Below are positions 37,275 to 46,871 of a stretch of 61,141 bases of DNA, in pieces. A program made the position numbers and the translations under genes. The stretch is from Verrucomicrobiales bacterium. GTDB lineage: Bacteria; Verrucomicrobiota; Verrucomicrobiia; Limisphaerales; CAIMTB01. The stretch spans positions 1-61,141 of the forward strand of contig JAEUHG010000047.1 in the NCBI GenBank assembly GCA_016795425.1. The letters are read 5' to 3'. Each line of letters opens with the position of its first letter. Position 1 is the stretch's first letter. The notes under the pieces are model-generated. The model worked only from the letters and a program-made list of their open reading frames with translations. It made no database searches and was not told the DNA's origin.

Positions 37275-39824
37275 TCACGCCGCCGGCGGCGGACTCACGA
37301 TCGAGAGAACGGTTGCCTTCACATTCAGCACCCGCGTTGCGACACGTTTTACATCATCCAGGCTTACCGCCTCGTACAACGCGTCCTCCGCATCGCTATG
37401 CGCGTAGCCAAGTCCGTACAGCTCGTCCAGGGCCGTCGTCATCGCGTACCCGCCGAGATCCTGCCGCGCGATCTTCTTTTGGCCGATTATCTTCGCTTTG
37501 GACCGCTTCAATTCCTCGGCCGTCAGCCCTTCCATGCTCAACTTCGCCGCCTCCGCCATCAACTCCTCCACGACCAACGGGACCTTCCCGGGCTCGGTAC
37601 CCGCATAAAAACTGAAGAATCCAGGCTCCAACCCGATGAAATTCTGCGCCCCGACGTAGTACGCCAAACCCAAATCGTCGCGAATTCGCATGAACAGACG
37701 AGAACCCAGATCGCTGCACGCCTCCTGCAACAACTCCAGCGCGTGACGGTCCGGATTGCGCATCGTCACCCCTGGGAATCCCAGCACCACCACCGCCTGC
37801 TTCTTGTCTTTGTACTCTTCCTTACGGATCGACTCAGACAATTCCAGACTGTCCCTCGGCGCCAACAACTCGGGATTTCCCGGCGCCCAGTCCCCGAATT
37901 GCGCCTCCACCGCCCGGCGAATCGACGCGGTGTCCACTCGACCGTAAATGGCCAGGACCCCGTTGTTGGGAACCGTCAGGCGTCGATGAAACTTCCTCAA
38001 CTGATCCAAGGTCAGAGACGCCACCGATTCCTCGGTCCCCATGGAATCCAGCCCGTAGCCGCGATCCCCAAACAATGCCCGCCGCATGGTTCGCGCCGCT
38101 ACCTGCAACAACTGGTCCTTCTGTGCCCGGATGCCGGCCAACTGATACTCACGCTCCCGTTCCACTTCCGACTCCGGGAAAGTCGGGCGCAGTAGCACGT
38201 CAGCCATCAGCTCCAAGCCCAATCCCAGGTCAGCCTCCAATACCTCCGCCGCAACGCCGAAGCTGTTGTTACCGGCGTAAACGTCCAAACTCCCGCCCAC
38301 CGATTCGATTTCCGAGGAGATCTCTTCCGCCGACCGTCGCCCCGCGCCCTTGATCAACATCTTGGTCATCAATCCGGTCACGCCATTGTTCTCGAGCGAT
38401 TCCGTCAGGACGCCCCCCTGAAACACCGACCGCAATTCCACGAAGGGCAACCGATGATCCTCTTTGACCAGCAACCGAAGACCATTGGGCAATACCAGCC
38501 GGGTGATCGGCGTCTTCAACGCCGTTTCCATCAATGCCGTCACCTTCGGCTTGAATCCCGTCGGCAATAAGGCGCAGGTCGTCCGGTTCTCGTCCTGCAG
38601 ATACGTCTGAGCCATCCGCTGCATCTGCGCGCAGGTCACCTTCTCCACCGACGCCAGATACCGCGCCGAATAGCCCAGGTCCCCAACCGTCAGCCAACTG
38701 GATCCCAAATCCTGCGCCTGCCCTTGCATCGTCTTCCGCACCGCCAGCGTTCCAGCGGTGATCTGTTTGATCGCCTTGGCCAGCTCCGCCTCGCTGGGCG
38801 CCGCGTCACTCAGCTTTCGCACCTCGTTCAGGATCGCCTGGCTCGCCGCCTCGAACCGGTCGCCATCCGCCACCGCACTGACCCCGAACAAGCCCGGACT
38901 CCCCGGATTGTAGGTCCATGCATCGGCGGAATGTACCAATCCAGCCTTCTCGCGGACTTCCCGAAACAAGCGGGAGCTGCGGCCGCTGCCCAGAATCACA
39001 CTGAGTACGTCCAATGCCGGTACGTCCGGATGCCGCAGTTCGGGAATGTGCCAGGAATCGTGCAGGTATCCCAACTCGATCGAGGCCTCTTCGATCCGCT
39101 GCCGAGGCGCCGTCTGCCGCGGCTCTTCCACCAAGGGCGACTGCGGAACCGGACGCGCCTTAACGCCGGCGAATGCTTCGCCCACCTGCGACATCACCTC
39201 GCCCGCCTTCACATCCCCCACCACCACCAGGAACAGGTTGTTGGGCGCGTATTTCTCCCGGTAGTAGGTCAGCACGTCCTCACGCGTGATGGTGTTGAAA
39301 ATGTCCGGTATCCCGATCACCGGATAGCGATACGCACTCCGCGTGTACGCGGTCTCAAACAACTGGCGGCTCGAACGCCGACCCGGATCGTCGTGGCACA
39401 TGTCCATCTCCCGACGAATCACATCCAGTTCCTTCACCAACTCTCCCTCCGGCAAGGTCGCGTGCTGGACGATGTCACACAGGATATCCACCGCCACTCG
39501 CGTGCCCGTGTTCGGCACGTTGATCCAGTACACGGTCCGGTCAAACGACGTGTACGCGTTCATGTATCCACCCGCGTCCTGCACCTCCTGATCGATGCGA
39601 CCCGCCCCCCGAGTCGTCGTGCCTTTGAACAGCATGTGCTCCAGCACATGGGACAACCCAGCCCCCAGCCAACGCCCCTCGTCCACACTCCCGGCCCGGC
39701 ACCATACCTGAGCCGAAACCACCGGAGCGCTGTTGTCCTCCCGGACAATCACCACCAAGCCATTATCCAGCGCAGTCACCTGCGCGTCATTCGTCGCCGT
39801 AATCAAGGAGGCCGAGATTGACAT
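37275..39824 (-). CDS. M16 zinc metallopeptidase, two fused halves
   Basis: An 849-residue protein made of two M16 (pitrilysin/processing peptidase-like) units in one chain. The first half holds the inverted zinc motif HVLEH (residues 59-63) and the third ligand E140 at the family spacing, so it should be active. In the second half the equivalent stretch reads NNGVTGLMTKML, without His or Glu; it is the structural partner half that closes the cavity. No clear signal peptide is present from ATG 39824. A longer frame from a TTG at 39872 is less likely. Confidence 0.9.
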   Translation of the reverse strand: MSISASLITATNDAQVTALDNGLVVIVREDNSAPVVSAQVWCRAGSVDEGRWLGAGLSHVLEHMLFKGTTTRGAGRIDQEVQDAGGYMNAYTSFDRTVYWINVPNTGTRVAVDILCDIVQHATLPEGELVKELDVIRREMDMCHDDPGRRSSRQLFETAYTRSAYRYPVIGIPDIFNTITREDVLTYYREKYAPNNLFLVVVGDVKAGEVMSQVGEAFAGVKARPVPQSPLVEEPRQTAPRQRIEEASIELGYLHDSWHIPELRHPDVPALDVLSVILGSGRSSRLFREVREKAGLVHSADAWTYNPGSPGLFGVSAVADGDRFEAASQAILNEVRKLSDAAPSEAELAKAIKQITAGTLAVRKTMQGQAQDLGSSWLTVGDLGYSARYLASVEKVTCAQMQRMAQTYLQDENRTTCALLPTGFKPKVTALMETALKTPITRLVLPNGLRLLVKEDHRLPFVELRSVFQGGVLTESLENNGVTGLMTKMLIKGAGRRSAEEISSEIESVGGSLDVYAGNNSFGVAAEVLEADLGLGLELMADVLLRPTFPESEVEREREYQLAGIRAQKDQLLQVAARTMRRALFGDRGYGLDSMGTEESVASLTLDQLRKFHRRLTVPNNGVLAIYGRVDTASIRRAVEAQFGDWAPGNPELLAPRDSLELSESIRKEEYKDKKQAVVVLGFPGVTMRNPDRHALELLQEACSDLGSRLFMRIRDDLGLAYYVGAQNFIGLEPGFFSFYAGTEPGKVPLVVEELMAEAAKLSMEGLTAEELKRSKAKIIGQKKIARQDLGGYAMTTALDELYGLGYAHSDAEDALYEAVSLDDVKRVATRVLNVKATVLSIVSPPPAA

Positions 39825-39961
39825 GAGCCGCCGATGGTGACCCAGCAACCCTGCGGCCGGAAGCCGAAACAAACCGGGCCGAATTCATGGAGCATTGAGG
39901 TCGTTCGCCGAACCACGATGCCCCCATCCGCCCAGCCCTTTCTCCCCACCCTTTCAACCCC

Positions 39962-40336
39962 TCATCGCGCCGCCCCGGCTCCTGCCGTCGCCGGAACCAG
40001 GGTCACTCGGCCACTCTGTGGATGATACGCATACGCCATGCCCTTGGGGGCGGACGGCAACCTCGGAAAGTACCCTTCTGTCACCAACTCCTGCAGGGAG
40101 GTCGGAAGCCTCTCCTCCCCGGCTTGAAACGCCTGAACCGCCCGCTGGATGTTCGCCAGGTCGACCACCCGCTCCGCCTGCTTCTGCGCTGAACCCACCG
40201 CCCCCAGATAATCCACCGGCGCGGTCAGCGGGTTGCCCGACGCCTGATTCGTCGCCTGGGCAGGCGCCGCGTCCTCTTTGCCACACCCGGGAAAAACGAA
40301 CGCCATCACCACCAACATCGCCACCGTGGATTTCAT
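39962..40336 (-). CDS. Small lipoprotein with a pseudopilin-like C-terminal segment
   Basis: A 124-residue protein with a short lipoprotein signal ending VFPGC (Cys18). After a flexible, Ala/Gln-rich linker comes a helix followed by ERLPTSLQELVTEGYFPRLP and GMAYAYHPQSGRV. This order, a helix, an xxPxxLxxL turn and a Pro-rich loop ending in a strand, looks like the globular end of GspG-type pseudopilins but without the pilin helix. I know of no characterised member. It lies between the M16 peptidase and DUF2270 genes on the same strand. Confidence 0.6.
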   Translation of the reverse strand: MKSTVAMLVVMAFVFPGCGKEDAAPAQATNQASGNPLTAPVDYLGAVGSAQKQAERVVDLANIQRAVQAFQAGEERLPTSLQELVTEGYFPRLPSAPKGMAYAYHPQSGRVTLVPATAGAGAAR

Positions 40337-40421
40337 GGCGGCACCCTACCCCGTCGCTGTCATTTGCCAATCCCCGCGCGCTCGCCCCTGGGGCGCCCCT
40401 TGGCCCCCGCCCGCCCCGGGG

Positions 40422-41135
40422 TCAAATCCGCCACCGACTCCGCGCCGTCGTGCCGAACTCGTGGATCTCACCGACAAATTTTCGCGCCACGAACAACACA
40501 ATCCCGATGGTTCCCAAAAAGGTCCCCAGCATCACCACCGCCACCAGCCAGCTCGGGATCTGCCCCACCGCCAGGGCCTGATAAAAGCTCCCGGGCGAAT
40601 CAATCGGATGCGGCGCATGTAGAAACACCTTGGCCAACCACGCCGCGAGGATCACCAGGTAAATGAAGAGATAGTTCCTCTTCAACCGCCAGCCCACCGC
40701 CTCCAACGCCCCGATCTTGAACGCCGGTATCAGCAAGTCCTCCGCCACCAGCTTCCGCCAATCTCCCTCCAGACGCTCCGCCCGCTGCATCACCATCGGC
40801 ACCAGGAAATGCGCCTCCATCATCCGTACCCGCGCATGAAACGCGTCGTAAAACCGATACCGCCGCGCCTCGATCCAAAGCATGATACTGACGATCGCCA
40901 GGTTGAAAAAAAAGATGATGTGCGGCACGTCCCGCAATGAAAAAGCCACCGTAAAGATCGTGCTCGTCGCCGTGATCGCCCACGTCGTCGTCACATCCAG
41001 CCTCTGGCGCCACACCATGATCCGCCCCAACTCCCCCCGGTAAAAGTGCGACATCGCGTTGACATAACTTGTGTCGCGCAGCAGCGCCGCTTGAGGGGGT
41101 GGGTCGTCGTGTCCTGATGTTGGATCCGCCGGCAT
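40422..41135 (-). CDS. DUF2270 integral membrane protein
   Basis: A 237-residue membrane protein with the DUF2270 pattern: SHFYRGELGRIMVWRQRLD near the start, two close membrane helices (TWAITATSTIFTVAFSL and IIFFFNLAIVSIMLWIEA), the motif RRYRFYDAFHARVRMMEAHF, and two more helices in the C-terminal half. The function of the family is unknown. The ATG at 41135 gives the usual family length; the frame continues upstream without membrane or family signal. Confidence 0.8.
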   Translation of the reverse strand: MPADPTSGHDDPPPQAALLRDTSYVNAMSHFYRGELGRIMVWRQRLDVTTTWAITATSTIFTVAFSLRDVPHIIFFFNLAIVSIMLWIEARRYRFYDAFHARVRMMEAHFLVPMVMQRAERLEGDWRKLVAEDLLIPAFKIGALEAVGWRLKRNYLFIYLVILAAWLAKVFLHAPHPIDSPGSFYQALAVGQIPSWLVAVVMLGTFLGTIGIVLFVARKFVGEIHEFGTTARSRWRI

Positions 41136-41196
41136 CGTTTCGCCTCTTGGCTCGGAGCTTGCCCCGAATTCTCCCGACCCGCAATCGATTGCCAGC

Positions 41197-43179
41197 CTAC
41201 TTGACCGATCCCGGCCCCTCACTCCCCCACTCCCGCACCCGGTCACGCGCCAACTCCAAGAGCCCGCGATCCTGCAACAAATCCCCGAATCGAAGCGGCG
41301 GCCGACCGCTCTGGGCCGCACCCACCAAATCCCCCGCACCTCGCATCAGCAGGTCCGCCTCCGCGATCTCAAATCCGTCCGAGCATTCCGCCACTACCCG
41401 CATCCGCCGCGCCGACTCCTCCGTCGATTTTCTGGTAACCAGGATGCAATAGCCCTCGTGCCCCCCTCGGCCGATTCGACCCCGCAGCTGGTGCAGTTGC
41501 GCCAATCCAAACCGCTCCGCATTCTCGATCACCATGACCGTCGCGTTGGGCACATCCACTCCCACCTCAATGACCAGCGTCGCCAATAGAACACCGAGCG
41601 TTCCCGCACGAAACGCACTCACCACCTGTTCCTTCGCTTCCGCCGGCATCCTCCCATGCAGCAACCCGACCTCGTGCGGACGCAATGCCTCCCTTAACAC
41701 CGCCCATTCCCGCGTCACCGCCCTCACTTCCCCCGCTTCGTCGCCGTCCACCCTCGCGCAAACGACATAGGCCTGACGCCCCGCACCCAATCGCTGCCTC
41801 ACGAATTCCCACACCTTGGGCATCGCCTCACTTCCGCGAATGAACGTCCTCACCCGACCCCGCCCCGCCGGGGACTGGTCGATGACCGACAGATCGAGGT
41901 CACCGTAGAGGGTCAGCGCCATCGTCCGTGGAATCGGCGTCGCCGTCATCACCAGCAGGTGCGGATAGTGCCCTTTCCGCACCAGTGCCTCGCGCTGTTC
42001 CACTCCAAACTTGTGCTGCTCATCAATGATGACCAAACCAAGGTTCTCCGAGGCAAACCCTGAAGCGATCAGGGCATGCGTTCCCACCACCAACCCCGGC
42101 CCTGCACCCGCCCCGGCCTCATCCCGACGCTTCGCCGCACCCGTCACCAAATCCACCCTCACCCCCAACGGCCCAAACCATTCCTTCAATCGTAGCCAAT
42201 GCTGGTGCGCCAATACTTCAGTCGGCGCCATCAGCGCCACCTCATGCCCACTCTCAATCACCATCAACGCGGTCATCGCCGCCACCACCGTCTTTCCACA
42301 TCCCACGTCCCCTTGCAGCAATCGGCGCATCGGCCGCCCGCTCGCCATGTCCCCCCGAATCTCCCGCAGAACCCGCGTCTGCGCCTCAGTCAGTGGAAAC
42401 CCCAGCCGCTTGAGCAAGGGCCGGATGAGGCGGTTGTCGCCCCGACAAACCCAACCCGGCGCGTGGGCATACAGACGCCGGCGCCGACTCTGGATCTCGT
42501 TCTGCAATTCCACGAATTCATCGAATGCCAACCGCCGCCTGGCCCGTTCCTCCTGTCCGGCTTCGTCAGGGAAATGCAACCACCGCATCGCCTCCGCCCG
42601 CGTGCAAAATCCCTCCACCGATACCCAGTCCCGCGGTTCTGCAACGCTTGCCGCCAAGGCGTCCACCACCCCCCAGATCTTCGACCGCAACCAGCGTTGC
42701 CCGATCCCCTCGGTCAACGGATAGACCGGCACAATCCGATCCACATGGATCCGAACCTCATCCATCCCGTCCTCCAAAATCTCCGTCTCCGGATGATCCA
42801 TCGTACGAGGCTTCAACTCCACAACCTTCCCGTACACCACCACGTCCATGCCCACTTCGAACTGATCGTCCAGGAACGGCTGATTCCACCAGCGCGCATG
42901 CAGACGCCCGGAACCATCTTCCAGAATCAACTCGAATACCGAACGGCTCCGCCGACGAAACTGCTTCACTCCTTTCGCCACCACCCGACCCCGCACCACC
43001 GCGGCTTCCTGCACCCTCAACTCGCCAATCGCCCGCTTCTGCCGCCGATCCTCATAACGCCGCGGACGATGCAGGAGCAGGTCCCCCAGAATTCGTAGCC
43101 CCATCCTGCCCAGGAGCGCCGCCCGTTCCGGCCCCACCCCAGGCAACCGTGTCACCGGATCCTCCCATCGCCATGGCAT
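41197..43179 (-). CDS. recG: ATP-dependent DNA helicase RecG
   Basis: A 660-residue branch-migration helicase that remodels stalled forks and Holliday junctions. A helix-hairpin-helix-like start ([15 protein letters not shown]) leads to the wedge/OB domain (about 55-155, [17 protein letters not shown]). The helicase core carries Walker A GDVGCGKT (290-297), motif Ia [11 protein letters not shown], the DEQH box (386-389, IIDEQHKFG), then the MTATPIPRT motif and the RecG-typical [13 protein letters not shown]. The ATG at 43179 was chosen because the N-terminal frame before it has no family match. Confidence 0.95.
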   Translation of the reverse strand: MPWRWEDPVTRLPGVGPERAALLGRMGLRILGDLLLHRPRRYEDRRQKRAIGELRVQEAAVVRGRVVAKGVKQFRRRSRSVFELILEDGSGRLHARWWNQPFLDDQFEVGMDVVVYGKVVELKPRTMDHPETEILEDGMDEVRIHVDRIVPVYPLTEGIGQRWLRSKIWGVVDALAASVAEPRDWVSVEGFCTRAEAMRWLHFPDEAGQEERARRRLAFDEFVELQNEIQSRRRRLYAHAPGWVCRGDNRLIRPLLKRLGFPLTEAQTRVLREIRGDMASGRPMRRLLQGDVGCGKTVVAAMTALMVIESGHEVALMAPTEVLAHQHWLRLKEWFGPLGVRVDLVTGAAKRRDEAGAGAGPGLVVGTHALIASGFASENLGLVIIDEQHKFGVEQREALVRKGHYPHLLVMTATPIPRTMALTLYGDLDLSVIDQSPAGRGRVRTFIRGSEAMPKVWEFVRQRLGAGRQAYVVCARVDGDEAGEVRAVTREWAVLREALRPHEVGLLHGRMPAEAKEQVVSAFRAGTLGVLLATLVIEVGVDVPNATVMVIENAERFGLAQLHQLRGRIGRGGHEGYCILVTRKSTEESARRMRVVAECSDGFEIAEADLLMRGAGDLVGAAQSGRPPLRFGDLLQDRGLLELARDRVREWGSEGPGSVK

Positions 43180-43332
43180 CGTCGATCGCACGCAGGAAAG
43201 CCGCGATGTTGCGCCGCGCCTCCCACCATCCAAGACCAAAGCGCCGTCCAGCGCTCCCGGCTGGCGCCGCCTCGCCGCTTCGCCCATCCTGAAAGCCAAT
43301 CCCGTTCCAAGGTCACCAACACCCCCAGCCCT

Positions 43333-44748
43333 ATGCGACTCCTACCCCTGCTGCTATTTCTGATCGTTTCCGCGGTCATCCCGGCTGTCGCCTCCGATCT
43401 TCCCCAACTCAAAGTCAGTCACAACCGGCGCTACCTCCAAACTGCCCAAGGTGACCCCTTCTTCTGGCTCGGCGATACCGCCTGGGAACTCTTCCACCGC
43501 CTCGACCGCGATCAGGCTCAACTCTACCTCGAAAACCGTGCCGCCCGACGCTTCAACGTCGTGCAGTCCGTCATCCTCGCCGAACTCGACGGCCTCCGGG
43601 ATCCCAACCCCTACGGCGATCTGCCCCTCATCGACCTCGATCCAACGCAGCCCAATGAAAAGTACTTCCAGCACGTCGATTGGATCGTCGCCAAAGCCAA
43701 CCAGCTCGGCATCTACGTCGGCCTGCTCCCCACCTGGGGTGACAAGTGGAACAAGAAGTGGGGTGTCGGCCCCGAGATCTTCACGCCCCAAAACGCCCAA
43801 ACCTACGGACGCTGGCTCGGCCAACGCTACCGCCATGCCGCGGTGATCTGGATCCTCGGTGGAGATCGGCCCGTCGAATCCGAGGAGCACAAGGAAATCA
43901 CCCGCCGCATGGCCCGCGGCCTCCGCGAAGGCGATGGGGGGGCGCACCTCATCACCTGGCATCCCACCGGCGGCAGCAGTTCCAGCCAGCATTTTCACGC
44001 CGAAGGCTGGCTCGACTTCAACATGCGCCAAAATGGACACGTCGCCGAATTCAACGGCCGCTACGACCTCACCCGCGCCGATTACGATCTGTCCCCCGTT
44101 AAACCCGTTCTCGATGGCGAACCCATCTACGAGGACCACCCGGTCTCCTTTGACGCCAAGAAATTCGGCCACTCCATCGCCGCCGACGTCCGGCGTCCCC
44201 TCTATTGGGATCTCTTCCATGGTGCCTTTGGGCATACCTACGGCAACCATTGCGTTTGGCAGATGTGGACCCCCGAACGGAATCCGATCAACAACCCCCT
44301 CCTGCCGTGGCACGAAGCCATCCTTCAGCCCGGCGCCGCCCAGATGCAGCACGGCCGCGCCCTGATGGAGTCCCGCCCATTCTTCACGCGCATCCCGGAC
44401 CCCGGAGTCGTGGTGACGGACCGCGTCCCCACCAGCATTCCGGGTACCGGTCGCTACCACTTTGCCTCGACCCGCGACAGCGAAGGCACCTATGCCATGG
44501 TCTATGCGCCTGCCGGTCGCGCCTTCAAAGTGCACATGGACAAAATCAGCGGCCCCAGGGTGAAGGCGTGGTGGTTCAATCCTCGCGATGGCAAAGCCGT
44601 CTCCATCGGCACCTTTTCCAACACCGGTGAACGCGAATTCCTCCCACCCAACCCGGGAGAGCACCTCGACTGGATCCTGGTTCTCGACGACGCATCGCGC
44701 CGATTCGCTGCCCCCGGCTCCCGCCCCTACCGGCCCTACCGGCGCTGA
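43333..44748 (+). CDS. Secreted DUF4038 glycoside hydrolase (apiosidase-like)
   Basis: A 471-residue exported protein with signal peptide [21 protein letters not shown]. The TIM-barrel DUF4038 domain begins at [32 protein letters not shown], given here only in part, whose GDTAWEL motif is the family hallmark. Further typical features are [14 protein letters not shown] and [12 protein letters not shown]. The last 90 residues form the putative collagen-binding (DUF5060-like/PF12904) beta domain with [18 protein letters not shown]. Relatives act on plant-cell-wall side chains. It opens a carbohydrate-related region. Confidence 0.87.
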   Translation: MRLLPLLLFLIVSAVIPAVASDLPQLKVSHNRRYLQTAQGDPFFWLGDTAWELFHRLDRDQAQLYLENRAARRFNVVQSVILAELDGLRDPNPYGDLPLIDLDPTQPNEKYFQHVDWIVAKANQLGIYVGLLPTWGDKWNKKWGVGPEIFTPQNAQTYGRWLGQRYRHAAVIWILGGDRPVESEEHKEITRRMARGLREGDGGAHLITWHPTGGSSSSQHFHAEGWLDFNMRQNGHVAEFNGRYDLTRADYDLSPVKPVLDGEPIYEDHPVSFDAKKFGHSIAADVRRPLYWDLFHGAFGHTYGNHCVWQMWTPERNPINNPLLPWHEAILQPGAAQMQHGRALMESRPFFTRIPDPGVVVTDRVPTSIPGTGRYHFASTRDSEGTYAMVYAPAGRAFKVHMDKISGPRVKAWWFNPRDGKAVSIGTFSNTGEREFLPPNPGEHLDWILVLDDASRRFAAPGSRPYRPYRR

Positions 44749-44793
44749 CACCGTCTCGAGCTGTTCTGTGCCTTCCCGCACCACCGCCGACCC

Positions 44794-44851
44794 GCCCTCG
44801 CCTGAGCCGAGACTTGTAACAATTGTTACAAGCCTCGGCTCAGGCGAGGGC
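44794..44851. repeat. 58-base near-perfect palindrome
   Basis: Two 29-base arms match at 28 positions; the one mismatch is A44812 opposite C44833. The centre, CTTGTAACAATTGTTACAAG (44813-44832), is a perfect 20-base A+T-rich dyad resembling a transcription-factor operator. The outer arms are G+C-rich (CCTCGCCTGAGCCGAG and its complement). There is no T-run after either arm. It begins 45 bases after the DUF4038 stop and ends 88 bases before the next gene. It could be an operator, a terminator hairpin, or a remnant of a palindromic mobile element. Confidence 0.75.
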
Positions 44852-44939
44852 CGTGCCTCAGGTCCATCCACTGCTCGAGCTTCTCTTGTTGCCTAGGGTT
44901 TTGCTGACCTTTCGCTGGAAGGATCGATCGGCTCCCGGC

Positions 44940-45659
44940 ATGGTGCGGCGATCCATGTTTGACGCCGTGTCACTGCGAACGCTTTGGCATTTCGCCGCGC
45001 TCCTGCTGCTGTTTCGCCTGGCAACCCCTGCTCTCGCGGCCGACCCGGCAGCCGCCAAGGCGGGCCCAGGTCCCGGATTCGATGCAGCCATGCGAGGGGT
45101 TCCACCCCCAACTCATGAAACCGGCTTCGTGCCGCTGCTGACAGGTCCAGCAGCGAGTCAATGGAAGCAATGCGGCCCTGGACGTTTCGTCCTCCGCGAT
45201 GGCGTCGCCACGGGAGAAGGCGGCATGGGCCTGTGGTGGTTCTCCGGTCGGACCTATACCAACTTCGTCCTGCGTGGAGAGTTCCTGCAGGAGCAACCGA
45301 TTGCCGATTCCGGCGTGTTCCTGCGCTTTCCCGATCCGGCGCAGGATCCGTGGATCGCGGTGAACCAGGGTCACGAAATGGAAATTGGCGATCCCACCCC
45401 GGAGGACCCCACCTGGCGCACCGGCTCCATGTATCCTTTTTGTGCCTCGACGCGCGCCAACACACGGCCGGTCGGGCAGTGGAATTCCTACCAAATCGCC
45501 TGCATTGGTCACCACTACGCCGTCTGGATCAATGGTGAACAAGTGACCGCCTGGACAGATCCCAACCAGCGAACGCTGCGCGGGTTTATCGGACTTCAGA
45601 ATTACAACGACGACAAAACCGTCCGCCATCGCAACCTCCGCATCCGCGACCTCCCATGA
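44940..45659 (+). CDS. Exported DUF1080 protein (3-keto-glycoside hydrolase family)
   Basis: A 239-residue protein with a Sec signal (LWHFAALLLLFRLATPALAA) and a single jelly-roll DUF1080 domain: FVPLLTGPAASQWKQCG, GLWWFSGRTYTNFVLRGEF, SGVFLRFPDPAQDPW, GHEMEIGD and the closing RGFIGLQNYNDDKTVRHRNLRIRD-type end. Some members of this family cleave 3-keto-glycosides. The ATG at 44940 was chosen; 44955 would also work. The last codon overlaps the start of the oxidoreductase (ATGA), so the two proteins are translated together. Confidence 0.82.
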   Translation: MVRRSMFDAVSLRTLWHFAALLLLFRLATPALAADPAAAKAGPGPGFDAAMRGVPPPTHETGFVPLLTGPAASQWKQCGPGRFVLRDGVATGEGGMGLWWFSGRTYTNFVLRGEFLQEQPIADSGVFLRFPDPAQDPWIAVNQGHEMEIGDPTPEDPTWRTGSMYPFCASTRANTRPVGQWNSYQIACIGHHYAVWINGEQVTAWTDPNQRTLRGFIGLQNYNDDKTVRHRNLRIRDLP

Positions 45660-46855
45660 ATGCCAACCAGCCCACGCCCATGCGCCGACGCGAGTTTCTC
45701 AAGGAAACCGTCGCCGTCACCACCGCTCTCGGTCTTTCCCATCGTGTCTTTGCCGCCACCGATGACACCGAGCCCAAACTGCCTGAAGGCAAGAAACTGA
45801 AAGTGGGGTTGATTGGCTGCGGCAACGTGTCCGGCTCCTACCTGCCTCACATCACCAAACAACCCTTCCTCGATGTCGTCGCGGTGTGCGACATCATCCC
45901 GTCCCGGGCCGAGAACCGTGCCAAGCAGTTCAAGGTCCCGAATGTCTATCCCAACATCGACGAGATGCTGCGCGGGGTGCCGTTTGATCTGCTCATCAAC
46001 ACCACCTCGATGCCGTCGCATTTTCCGGTGAACGAGAAGGCGCTGCGCGCCGGCCGGCACGTCTGGAGCGAAAAGCCCATGGCGTTGACCCTCAAGGACG
46101 CCCGGCTCCTCATGGATCTCGCCAAACGCAACCACGTGCACATCTGGCCGGCCCCCACCTGCGTTACCAGTCCGCAATTCAAGTTCATGGCCGAGACCAT
46201 CGCTTCCGGCCGCATCGGCAAGGCCACTGTTGGCCGGGGTACGTACGGCCACGGGGGTGTCTCCTGGTCCGGATGGTTCTATGAGAAGGGCGGCGGCAGC
46301 CTGTACGATCTCGGTGTCTACAATGTAACGACCCTCACCGGGCTCCTGGGTCCGGCCAAGGCCGTCGTCGGCATGACCACCATCGTCAACCCCACCCGCA
46401 AGGTGGAGGACCGCGGCGAGGTCAAGGTCACCGCCGACGAGAACACCATGCTCATCATCGACCACGGCAACGGCGTACTCTCCAACGTCCAGACCGGCTT
46501 CGTGCAATTCGACAACTACCGTCTTCCGGGCCGGGAGCGGCAGCTGTACACCGTTGATATTCTCGGCACCAAGGGCGCCATGCATTTGCAGGGATGGGAC
46601 TGGGGTCCGGCGGGTGTCGACATCGCCCACGAAGAGGAGCACGTCCTCGAGACGCAAGTGCGCGAACCGGCACGCTACAACTGGGTGGGCGGGGCCACCT
46701 ATGTGGCCGAATGCCTGCTCACCGGGAAAACCAGCCTGATCACCCCTGAGCATGGCCTTCACGTGCTCGAGGTGATGAACGCTTGTCACGAGTCCCAGCG
46801 CACCGGCCGCCGGGTGAGTGTCGAAACCAGCTTTCGCTGGCCGATCTTCGGTTGA
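45656..46855 (+). CDS. Tat-exported Gfo/Idh/MocA oxidoreductase
   Basis: A 399-residue NAD(P)-dependent sugar oxidoreductase. The N terminus MRRREFLKETVAVTTALGL is a twin-arginine signal, as in glucose-fructose oxidoreductase, whose cofactor is carried out folded with the protein. The Rossmann motif GCGNVSG lies at residues 54-60 and the family EKP motif at 139-141. The C-terminal domain has GGGSLYDLGVYNVTTL and ends near QRTGRRVSVE. Such enzymes oxidise or reduce the C3 hydroxyl of glucosides. Its coupling to an exported DUF1080 protein suggests a two-step 3-keto-glycoside route outside the cytoplasm. Confidence 0.87.
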   Translation: MNANQPTPMRRREFLKETVAVTTALGLSHRVFAATDDTEPKLPEGKKLKVGLIGCGNVSGSYLPHITKQPFLDVVAVCDIIPSRAENRAKQFKVPNVYPNIDEMLRGVPFDLLINTTSMPSHFPVNEKALRAGRHVWSEKPMALTLKDARLLMDLAKRNHVHIWPAPTCVTSPQFKFMAETIASGRIGKATVGRGTYGHGGVSWSGWFYEKGGGSLYDLGVYNVTTLTGLLGPAKAVVGMTTIVNPTRKVEDRGEVKVTADENTMLIIDHGNGVLSNVQTGFVQFDNYRLPGRERQLYTVDILGTKGAMHLQGWDWGPAGVDIAHEEEHVLETQVREPARYNWVGGATYVAECLLTGKTSLITPEHGLHVLEVMNACHESQRTGRRVSVETSFRWPIFG

Positions 46856-46871
46856 CCGGCAGCGGGCGCGG

